DNA from: DASRTE01 sp035316885
GTDB lineage: Bacteria; Actinomycetota; Actinomycetes; Jiangellales; Jiangellaceae
Assembly: GCA_035316885.1 (NCBI GenBank)
Contig: DATHII010000275.1
Coordinates: forward strand, 1 to 5,633
Direction: 5' to 3'
Length of the DNA stretch: 5,633 nucleotides
Shown here: positions 1 to 5,633 of the stretch, in pieces
How the letters are laid out: each line of letters opens with the position of its first letter
Numbering within the stretch: the first letter of the stretch is position 1
The notes under the pieces: generated by a model
Databases searched by the model: none
What the model saw: the letters and a program-made list of their open reading frames with translations, nothing else
What the model was told of the DNA's origin: nothing
Translations under genes and position numbers: made by a program

Positions 1-195
1 TGCGGCCCGAGCGCGGGTCGACATATTGACCGGTGACGATTGCGGCGGTCACCTCATCGAGCCAGCGCTGCGCATCGGTCTTGCGATCGAAGTGCTTCGA
101 GTGCTCCTTGCCGGCCGCGTCGCGGTACCGTGCCCGCCACCGCCCGTCCGGACGCTTCGCGATGCTGGCACCCCGCGCTTCCTACTGTTCGCCAT
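1..195 (-). pseudogene. Tyrosine-recombinase integrase, N-terminal part only, apparently frameshifted
   Basis: The minus strand encodes the arm-type DNA-binding N-terminus of a phage-type tyrosine recombinase, which would cut and rejoin att sites. The reading frame open from 181 down to 1 gives RPDGRWRARYRD, then GKEHSKHFDRKTDAQRWL and TGQYVDPRSGR. This is the usual pattern of actinobacterial integrases: a three-strand sheet followed by a helix. The catalytic domain would lie beyond the left edge. The frame has a TAG at 184-182 and no ATG, GTG or TTG before the conserved region. A good start, ATG at 195-193 giving MANSRKRG, lies in another frame. One extra G in the GGGG run at 172-175 would join them as MANSRKRGGASIAKRPDGRW, a typical integrase start. 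I therefore see a one-base deletion or a sequencing error. The family call is firm; the broken state is an inference. Confidence 0.8.
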
Positions 196-217
196 GACAG
201 CAAGGGCACACCTGCAA

Positions 218-223
218 AAGGAG
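218..223 (+). promoter_or_regulatory. Ribosome binding site that fixes the start of the CPBP gene
   Basis: AAGGAG sits 8 bases before the ATG at 232. This strong Shine-Dalgarno sequence places the start at 232, not at the in-frame ATG at 40, which would run through the divergent integrase gene and add an arginine-rich, non-membrane leader unlike the family. No clear -35/-10 pair was found in the 36 bp between the two divergent starts, so the promoter probably lies inside the integrase 5' region. Confidence 0.8.
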
Positions 224-231
224 ACGAACAA

Positions 232-1101
232 ATGCGTTCAGAAATGTCCACCAGCGACCTGGCCGCCGTACCGAACACACGCATAGTGGATGCGGCCACC
301 GACCCCGCTGAAACTCCAGCCGCGACCCTGAGCCGGCTGGTGGTGTTCCTCGTGGCCACGCTCACAATGACGTGGCTGGCGTTCCTGCCAATGATCATCG
401 GTCTCGTCGAGCGGACCTCGGTCGCGGGCTGGTCTCTGCTGTTGCTGGGGGCCGGCGCCCCCAGCATCACCGCCTTCGTGCTCAGCGCCGCCCATGACGG
501 ATGGGCTGGGGTGCGTCGGCTGGGCCGGGCCGGCACCCGGTGGCGGGTCAACATCGGCTGGTACCTGGCCATCCTGGCGATTCCCGGGCTGGCCTACGGT
601 GGCTCCTGGGCGGTGGGCGTTGCCACCGGTGTCTCGCCCGTATTCAACCCCCTGGTCCCGGCGCTGATCTCCGGCCTGCTTGCCGGGCTGCTGGAGGAGT
701 TCGGCTGGAGTGGGTTCGTTTTCCCCGCCATGCAGGCACGGTTTGGGCTTCTTCGCGCCGGCGCTGCCGTCGGGGTCATCATCACCGTATGGCACCTGCC
801 CTTCTTTCTGTTGCCCGGCACCACACAGAGCGTGTCCTCGTTCGCGATGTTCCTGGTGACGCTGATCGTGGCCCGGGTGGTCTTCGGCTGGGTCTACAGC
901 GGATCCGGCGGCAGCGTCCTGCTCGCGATCCTGCTGGACGCCTCGGGTAACGCGTGGGGCGAGGTTCTGAGCCAGGGGTCCGCCGCCACCACCGCTAGTG
1001 CTGCAGGGTGGACCGAGATCGGGGTGTTCGCCGTCGCCGCGCTGGCCGCGGTCTGGATCACCCGGCGGCGGGCATCCCGGCTGGAGGACCACCGGCCATG
1101 A
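232..1101 (+). CDS. CPBP-family intramembrane metalloprotease-like protein
   Basis: The product is 289 aa and polytopic, with about eight hydrophobic segments (roughly residues 36-57, 67-85, 105-127, 145-153, 178-197, 203-222, 228-245 and 264-283). It belongs to the CPBP/Abi group (Rce1-like glutamic or metallo intramembrane proteases), which includes bacteriocin self-immunity proteins. Motif 1 is E155-E156-FGW-S160, where the family normally has Arg at the last position. Motif 2 is VWH188. Motif 3 is D236-ASG-N240, where the family normally has His first. The paired glutamates, first histidine and asparagine remain, but the motif-1 Arg and motif-3 His are lost, so activity may be reduced or absent. 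The last four bases form ATGA with the next gene, pointing to translational coupling. The substrate is unknown, and an immunity or membrane-stress role is only a family-level possibility. Confidence 0.85.
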   Translation: MRSEMSTSDLAAVPNTRIVDAATDPAETPAATLSRLVVFLVATLTMTWLAFLPMIIGLVERTSVAGWSLLLLGAGAPSITAFVLSAAHDGWAGVRRLGRAGTRWRVNIGWYLAILAIPGLAYGGSWAVGVATGVSPVFNPLVPALISGLLAGLLEEFGWSGFVFPAMQARFGLLRAGAAVGVIITVWHLPFFLLPGTTQSVSSFAMFLVTLIVARVVFGWVYSGSGGSVLLAILLDASGNAWGEVLSQGSAATTASAAGWTEIGVFAVAALAAVWITRRRASRLEDHRP

Positions 1102-2309
1102 CGCATCTGCCCGATGTCGCCGCGGCGACACGTCGTCGGGAGCCCTCCGATGTGCCCCAAGAGCGGATTGGCGTCCTGGACGTCGCCCGCGCGGGATCGC
1201 GATCCTCGGCACGCTGGCCACCAACATCTGGATCTTCACCGATCCGGGCGGGATCATCGGGTATCTCGAACGGCCGCTGCCGAGCCTGACCGGCGGTCTC
1301 GAGCAAACCGTGCAGACCATCGCCCGGCAGTTGGCCAACGGCAAGTTCCTCGGGATGCTCACGCTCATGTTCGGGGTTGGCCTGGAACTGCAGCGCCGGT
1401 CGGCACGACGTCGCGGCCAGCCGTGGCCCGGCCGCTACCCCTGGCGGGCGAGCTTGCTGTTCCTGGACGGACTGCTGCACTACCTGCTGGTGGTGGAGTT
1501 CGACATCCTCATGGGCTACGCCGTGACGGGGGGCGGTGGTCGCCGTAGTGCTGGCCACGTCGCCGAGGAGCCAGCGGATCTGGCTGAGGACCGCGGCGAG
1601 CCTGCACATGCTGCTGCTGTCCACCCTCACCCTCGCCTTGCTGCTCTGGGGAACCGGGGGTGACCCTTCCAGGGCCGACGCCGTGACCCTCTACACCGAC
1701 GGCAGTTGGCTAGAGCAGGTGGGGCAGCGGCTGGAGTGGTTCCCGTTGTACCGAGCGGAGGCGGTCTTCATCCTGCCCCTGTCCGTCGCCACCTTCCTGG
1801 CCGGCAGCCAGCTGATGCGGGCCGGCCTGTTTGAGCAGCGCGGGCGGGCGCTGCGACGCCGAATGATGGCCGTCGGCCTTGGGCTCGCACGTCCCATCGA
1901 CCTGGCAATCGGCAGCCTCGGCGGTGCCGCCGGGCTGGTCTTCGCCCGCTACGCCACCGCTCCGCTGGTGGCCGCGGGCCTGCTCGGTGCCGCAGCGTGC
2001 CTAGTCGAGGTGCGACGGTCGCCGGGTGCCGTGCGGCGCCGGCTAGCCGACGTGGGTCGTACAGCGCTGTCGTGCTACGTGCTGCAGAACATCATCTGCA
2101 GCGCGCTGTGCTACGGCTGGGGCTTTGGCCTGGCGGCCGGGATGGGTGACCTGCGCACCTGGTGGACCCTCGTGATGTACGCCGCGGTTTGCACGCTGGT
2201 TATCGCCCTAGCGCATCTATGGCTGCGCCGGTTCGCGCAAGGACCGCTCGAGGCCGCCTGGGCGAGGGCCTACGACCTTCCACGGCAACGAAGGGTTCGA
2301 GTCCCCTAA
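1098..2309 (+). pseudogene. DUF418 membrane protein (YeiB-like), interrupted by two frameshifts
   Basis: Three frames together encode one DUF418 protein of about 402 aa, near the family's usual length. Frame 1 starts at the ATG at 1098 and runs to about 1190, ending RIGVLDVAR. Frame 2 runs from about 1193 to 1530 and begins GIAILGTLATNIWIF, the conserved first transmembrane segment. Frame 3 runs from about 1533 to the stop at 2307-2309. It contains the DUF418 core, with DVGRTALSCYVLQNII and the hallmark GPLE near the C-terminus. Removing the GC at 1191-1192 restores the family motif LDxxRGxAxLG. Removing one G from the six-G run at 1528-1533 joins VTG to AVVAVVL. As given, the first frame ends after 63 residues at 1287-1289. 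The two indels total three bases, so frames 1 and 3 are the same phase. The family has many predicted membrane helices and no firm biochemical role; transport has been proposed for some members. Whether this is real decay or sequencing error cannot be told here. Confidence 0.85.
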
Positions 2310-2317
2310 GCTCCACC
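2284..2317 (+). other. tmRNA/tRNA 3'-end-like sequence, possible attachment site
   Basis: The stretch has a T-loop, TTCGAGT (2296-2302), flanked by stem halves AAGGG and CCCCT (four of five pairs, one A-C mismatch). After these come AAGCTCC as the 3' acceptor strand, a discriminator A and CC. The ending AGCTCCACC matches the 3' end of bacterial tmRNA genes (ssrA), a common integration target for tyrosine recombinases. No D-arm, anticodon arm or 5' acceptor strand is found upstream, so this is a fragment, not a working RNA gene. The DUF418 stop codon lies inside it. With an integrase about 2 kb to the left, it is best read as the distal att copy of an integrated element. The identity of the parent RNA gene is inferred from memory of such ends. 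Confidence 0.5.
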
Positions 2318-2508
2318 CTTCACCAATACGGCTCTCACAAGGTGGAACACCGACAACCGCTCGCGAATCTGGCGGGTGTCATTCGGACTTCAGTGCGCTG
2401 CTTGTGCCCCCGGCGGTTCAGACGGTCCAAACCGATCCGATGCGCCGCGGTTCCCAGATGGTGGAGGTAGCGGCGGGACAAGGCCGGGGGCTGGGGCAGC
2501 ATCTGGTC

Positions 2509-3138
2509 ATGCGTGACCCGCTAGTGATCCACGTCGTGCGCCACGGGCGCACTCGCTCGAACCGTGTGGGGCTGGTGATGGGATGGGCAGACGAGTCGAT
2601 CGAGCCCGACCAGCACGATGCCGCCGACGCAGTAGCAGCGCGGCTGGCGGCCGCTCCCGCACCGGTGCGGGTCGTGTCGAGCCCACTCGCCCGGGCCCGT
2701 GACACCGCAGCGCCCCTCGCTGCCGCCCTCATTGTGGATCTGGAGACCGATGCCCGTCTCGGTGAGCTGTACCAGGGTCCTTGGCAGGGGCTCACAGAGT
2801 TAGAAGTGGCTCGCCGATGGCCGCTCGAGTGGTCAGTGTGGCGTTCGGCGCCCGAGACGCTCGATCTCGACGGGCGCGAGACGCTCACAGCGCTCTATGC
2901 CCGGGTGGCCGACGCCTTCGACGATCTCATGCGTTCATCCGTTGCCGCGACAGTGGTCGTGTTCACCCACGACGCCGTGGTGCGGGCGGCGGTGGCGTGG
3001 ACGCTGAGCGTCGGCCCGGCCACCTACCGGCACATCGATGTGGCGAACTGCTCGATCACCACGATCCACGCGTCCACTTCTGGCCTGAGGCTGGTTGCAC
3101 TCAACGACACCAGCCACCTGCCCGGCAGTGAACGATGA
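2509..3138 (+). CDS. Histidine phosphatase superfamily protein (phosphoglycerate mutase-like)
   Basis: The product is 209 aa from the ATG at 2509, a typical size for a cytoplasmic branch-1 histidine phosphatase. The catalytic RHG motif is R11-H12-G13 in VVRHGRTRSN, where H12 is the predicted phosphate-accepting residue. SPLARARDT carries the phosphate-binding R62. E86 in GELYQGPWQG is the likely acid-base residue, and H154 in FTHDAVVRA is the second conserved histidine. All core residues are present, so it should be active on a phosphomonoester. The substrate could be a sugar phosphate, a nucleotide-related or cofactor phosphate, or another small molecule, and cannot be chosen from sequence. 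The start was chosen because the RHG domain begins right after it. In-frame upstream starts at 2404, 2440 and 2458 add only non-conserved residues, and none of these starts has a convincing ribosome binding site. The gene converges on the fusion gene, so they are not one operon. Confidence 0.85.
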   Translation: MRDPLVIHVVRHGRTRSNRVGLVMGWADESIEPDQHDAADAVAARLAAAPAPVRVVSSPLARARDTAAPLAAALIVDLETDARLGELYQGPWQGLTELEVARRWPLEWSVWRSAPETLDLDGRETLTALYARVADAFDDLMRSSVAATVVVFTHDAVVRAAVAWTLSVGPATYRHIDVANCSITTIHASTSGLRLVALNDTSHLPGSER

Positions 3139-3260
3139 GCCGCGCCGGTCCGACGTGACACAGATCCGACGTAGAAGCGCTCCCCATCGGGCCCCGGCCA
3201 GCAGGTCATTGATCGGTGGAGCCCATCGGAGGAACGACGCGGCGGCGCTGACCGGCCCTG

Positions 3261-5438
3261 TCACGCAGCTCCGGGTTCACTCGGCGCAGCCGCCGGAACC
3301 GTTGCGTCAGCTTGCTTCCCGATCCTGGTGGAGACCTGATCGTGGTCGCGCAGCTCGATCGCAGCACGAGTGGGCGAGGCAATGTGCGGCTGGCGGGCGT
3401 CCGGGTGCGGCACTGCAGCACTGTGGGGAAGTGTGACGACACCCAGTCGGCGGCGAGTGGTGACCGCCGTGCTGATCGACCGCAGGTCAGGTGCGTACGC
3501 GAACCCCGAGCACTCGAGGTTCGACCTTCCTGGCCGCAGCACACCTCGGAATCGCATCCCTATCGAGGCCGCCAGCCGACCGTCGCGGCGCGAGTCACCG
3601 ACGACGAGGCAGCGGTCGGGCGGACACCCCGACCAGTCGAGCACCGAATGCACCTGCGCGGCCTTGTCGCGCCCCGGTAACCACCCGTCGACAACTCGGA
3701 AGTGCTCTCCGAGGCGGTGGCGGTCGATCCATTGGCGGACCAGTTCCCGTCGGGTCGAGCTGCAGATGCACACCTCGACGCCGGCGGCGCGGAAGTCGTC
3801 GAGGAACGCCCGCAAGTCCGGGAACGGGTCCACGCCGTCCATCAGGTCCGGCTTGGACACCTCGAACCGGTGCTCGGCACGAGTTCGCGCCGGTCCGCCG
3901 GGCGGATCGATCTCCTGTAGCTGCGTCGCGAAGTCCGATCCCGTCGACGCCAGATACCGAGACCGGGCGTCGTCGACGCCAAGACCGAGCTCTTCATGGA
4001 TCACCTTCACCGCAAGCTGGGTCAGCGGGCCCATCGAGTCGGCGATCGTGCCGTCAAAGTCCACGATCACCACGTCGACGTCGGCCCACTCGAGACGGCT
4101 CGCATGCCACGAGCGGACCATCCGCACAGCGATGATCCACCAGCTCAACGCCGCAACCACCCCGAGTGCGACCGGCAACGGCCAAGCAGCCACAGCGGCG
4201 CCGGCGAGGCCCGCGGTGAGCACGAGCAACCGAAGGTCACGGCCGCGCCCCGACGCCACGAGTCGCCCCTCATAGCGGTGCCCCAGATCGAGCGCGGCAC
4301 GGCTCGTCGAGTAGCTGACGAGCAGGTGCCCGACGGTTGCGAGCACGCCGAGCATTCCGGCGGCCAACCCACCACCGACCTGCGTCGCCAGGTACAGACC
4401 CGCCGCGGAGAACACCAAACCGTCCACGACCCGGTCGAGCATCGGGTCGAGAAACGCTCCGAACCTGCTCCCGCGGTGCGCGACCCTGGCGATCTCGCCA
4501 TCGGCGCCGTCGAGGATGCTCGCCAGCTGCACCGCCAGCGCTGCCACCAACACCCAGCCCGCGAGGATCGCTGCCGCTGCGCTCAACGCAACAACGGCGG
4601 CGAGCACGGTGACCGTGTCTGGACGCAACCCTGGCGCGACCGATAGCAGCAGCGGTGTGATCACCCGGCCCGACAGGACTCGGTTGACCTTGGCCACGGC
4701 CCCGTCCCGCTCCTTGCCGCCACCTGCGAGCAGCCACCGCGACGCCATTCGCAGATCCCTGCGGGTGTCCACGTCCACCCAACGGGCGCCGGTCACGTCA
4801 CAGCACTCCAACCGACCCTGATCCGCGAGGCGGTGCATCCCCGCCGAGAGTGACGTCTCGCCCGCCGCGACCGCGTCACGCAACGCATCGAACACCCCGC
4901 CGGTGCACAAGAACGCCCCCGTGTCGAAGGCGTCGAACGAGGAGATCCCCTTGCCGATGTCACGGACCAGCCGGCCTTCGGTACGCACTCGGGTCACGTC
5001 GTCGAGATCGACACCACCTGCGGCGCCAACAGAGTGGTCGACCGCAAGCACCGCACCATCCAACGGCACCTCCGAACCCACCAGCGACCACAGGATCGAC
5101 CGATCGAGCACGTGGTCGGCCATGACCAGTAAGAACGGCGCGCCCCCCAGTGCTTCCTCGGCAGCCAACACCGACAGCCCGTTGCCTTCGTCGAACCGAT
5201 CGTTGCGGACGCATTGCACCGAGACACCGAGCCGCACCGACAACACAGCGCAAAACCGCTCGATCTTCTCGGCCCGATATCCCACGACCACCACCACTTC
5301 ATCGACTCCCACGTCGACCAGGTTCCGCACGGCACGCTCCAACAGGGCGACACCGGCCACCGACACCAGCGGCTTGACCCGCCCCCGCGGCGTCCTCAGA
5401 CGAGATCCCTTCCCACTGGCGAGCACGAGTCCACGCAC
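3261..5438 (-). CDS. Three-domain fusion: CTP nucleotidyltransferase (IPCT-like), CDP-alcohol phosphotransferase and HAD phosphatase
   Basis: The product is 725 aa from a GTG at 5438-5436. Residues 1-235 form a nucleotidyltransferase with LASGKGSRL (6-14), K22-P23, DEGNGLS (83-89) and VMADH (105-109, metal-binding D108), closest in pattern to inositol-1-phosphate cytidylyltransferases. Residues 245-440 are a membrane CDP-alcohol phosphotransferase with about six hydrophobic segments and the complete family motif: D310, D313-G314, A317-R318, G327, D331 and D335. Residues 453-632 are a HAD phosphatase with DFDGT (460-464, nucleophile D460), S560, K592 and GDSRRD (614-619). The first two domains together resemble the bifunctional IPCT/DIPPS enzyme, which makes CDP-inositol and condenses it with inositol phosphate. 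The HAD domain could remove the remaining phosphate. The substrate may instead be another polyol phosphate. The last 70 or so residues are low-complexity, rich in Ala, Pro and Arg, and match nothing I know. Domain calls are firm; the pathway is inferred. Confidence 0.85.
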   Translation of the reverse strand: MRGLVLASGKGSRLRTPRGRVKPLVSVAGVALLERAVRNLVDVGVDEVVVVVGYRAEKIERFCAVLSVRLGVSVQCVRNDRFDEGNGLSVLAAEEALGGAPFLLVMADHVLDRSILWSLVGSEVPLDGAVLAVDHSVGAAGGVDLDDVTRVRTEGRLVRDIGKGISSFDAFDTGAFLCTGGVFDALRDAVAAGETSLSAGMHRLADQGRLECCDVTGARWVDVDTRRDLRMASRWLLAGGGKERDGAVAKVNRVLSGRVITPLLLSVAPGLRPDTVTVLAAVVALSAAAAILAGWVLVAALAVQLASILDGADGEIARVAHRGSRFGAFLDPMLDRVVDGLVFSAAGLYLATQVGGGLAAGMLGVLATVGHLLVSYSTSRAALDLGHRYEGRLVASGRGRDLRLLVLTAGLAGAAVAAWPLPVALGVVAALSWWIIAVRMVRSWHASRLEWADVDVVIVDFDGTIADSMGPLTQLAVKVIHEELGLGVDDARSRYLASTGSDFATQLQEIDPPGGPARTRAEHRFEVSKPDLMDGVDPFPDLRAFLDDFRAAGVEVCICSSTRRELVRQWIDRHRLGEHFRVVDGWLPGRDKAAQVHSVLDWSGCPPDRCLVVGDSRRDGRLAASIGMRFRGVLRPGRSNLECSGFAYAPDLRSISTAVTTRRRLGVVTLPHSAAVPHPDARQPHIASPTRAAIELRDHDQVSTRIGKQADATVPAAAPSEPGAA

Positions 5439-5440
5439 GA

Positions 5441-5450
5441 CCTCCCCCTT
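5441..5450 (-). promoter_or_regulatory. Purine-rich ribosome binding site for the fusion gene
   Basis: On the minus strand, AAGGGGGAGG ends 2 bases before the GTG at 5438. The AAGGGG part is at a workable distance (about 6 bases) and the GGAGG part is too close. It supports the GTG, whose product opens MRGLVLASGKG directly in the nucleotidyltransferase fold. Longer in-frame starts, such as TTG at 5552, would add a Cys- and Pro-containing leader unlike the family. Confidence 0.55.
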
Positions 5451-5521
5451 CCGGACAGGCGGCGGCCACAGAGCCGGTAAGTAGGAGTGCAGGACCACCG
5501 CAAAGCGAGCGGAACACCGAA

Positions 5522-5552
5522 AACATATCGAAGGTGAACACCAGATGGACAA
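5522..5552 (-). promoter_or_regulatory. Possible promoter of the fusion gene
   Basis: An AT-richer patch upstream of the fusion gene reads TTGTCC (5552-5547), a 19-base spacer, then TATGTT (5527-5522) on the minus strand. It would leave a leader of about 75 bases. The spacer is 1-2 bases longer than ideal and both boxes are imperfect, so this is only a weak candidate. Confidence 0.25.
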
Positions 5553-5560
5553 CGCCTGAA

Positions 5561-5633
5561 CGACACCAACCAGCTCCCCCTTGCGGTACTCCGGGATGAG
5601 CGCTCGGCGGGCCAGGCGGCTGTCGATCTCGCC
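5561..5633 (-). CDS. Unrecognised coding fragment entering from the right edge
   Basis: On the minus strand the frame beginning at 5633 reads EIDSRLARRALIPEYRKGELVG, a charged, helix-like composition that looks like the C-terminal part of a real protein. No stop codon follows. The frame stays open through 5439 and into the fusion gene, which is in the same phase. Either the upstream gene ends through a feature I cannot see, such as an indel, or the fusion gene starts further upstream than assumed, or the frame is open by chance because of high GC. All three minus-strand frames lack stops here, so openness alone is weak evidence. I do not recognise the family. Confidence 0.35.

Noticed and set aside
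40..231. N-terminal extension of the CPBP gene to the ATG at 40
   Set aside because: It would overlap the divergent integrase coding region, adds an Arg-rich leader unlike the family, and ignores the strong AAGGAG before 232.
238..1368. Long minus-strand ORF of 376 codons opposite CPBP and DUF418
   Set aside because: It is rich in Gly, Pro, Arg and Gln with no domain and spans two genes with clear family motifs on the other strand. It is an antisense shadow of high-GC coding DNA.
1528..1533. Programmed ribosomal frameshifting in the DUF418 gene
   Set aside because: Two shifts of opposite direction would be needed, no slippery heptamer with a downstream structure is apparent, and the family is not known for recoding.
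2284..2317. Complete functional tRNA gene
   Set aside because: Only the T-arm and 3' acceptor strand are present. No D-arm, anticodon arm or 5' acceptor strand can be built from the upstream sequence, which codes for the DUF418 C-terminus.
3149..3172. Two copies of TCCGACGT, 16 bases apart, between the convergent genes
   Set aside because: They are only 8 bases long with no further copies seen, which is compatible with chance. No clear hairpin terminator was found in 3139-3260 either.
3370..4646. Long plus-strand ORFs of about 300 and 216 codons opposite the fusion gene
   Set aside because: Their products are Arg/Ser/Thr/Pro-rich and structureless, while the minus strand here carries complete HAD and CDP-alcohol phosphotransferase motifs.

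Overview
The window is GC-rich DNA with dense antisense shadow ORFs, GTG start use and actinobacterial-style proteins. It most likely comes from an actinomycete or a related high-GC actinobacterium. The species cannot be named from the sequence.

Left part (1-2317). This looks like one end of a small integrated element. At 1-195 is the 5' end of a tyrosine-recombinase (phage-type) integrase on the minus strand, running off the left edge and carrying an apparent frameshift near its start. Divergent from it, with only 36 bp between the two ATG codons, is a two-gene plus-strand unit. The first gene is a CPBP-family intramembrane protease-like protein (232-1101) with two motif residues replaced. 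The second is a DUF418 membrane protein (1098-2309), joined to the first by an ATGA overlap and broken by two indels in low-complexity GC runs. The unit ends in a sequence resembling the 3' end of a tmRNA or tRNA gene (2284-2317). This is the kind of site such integrases use, so it may be an attachment-site copy.

Right part (2318-5633). The genes here read cleanly. A histidine-phosphatase (phosphoglycerate mutase-like) protein lies on the plus strand (2509-3138). It converges on a large minus-strand gene (3261-5438) encoding three catalytic domains in one chain: a CTP-dependent nucleotidyltransferase resembling inositol-1-phosphate cytidylyltransferase, a membrane CDP-alcohol phosphotransferase, and a HAD phosphatase. 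All three domains keep their catalytic motifs. Their order matches three successive steps: activate a polyol phosphate as a CDP-alcohol, condense it with a second polyol phosphate, then dephosphorylate the product. This is the logic of di-myo-inositol-phosphate-type solute synthesis and is the most interesting feature here. A further open reading frame enters from the right edge (5561-5633) in the same frame as the fusion gene and is not recognised.

All three apparent frameshifts lie left of the att-like site and none was noticed to the right. This fits a decaying integrated element next to intact host genes, although sequencing error cannot be excluded.
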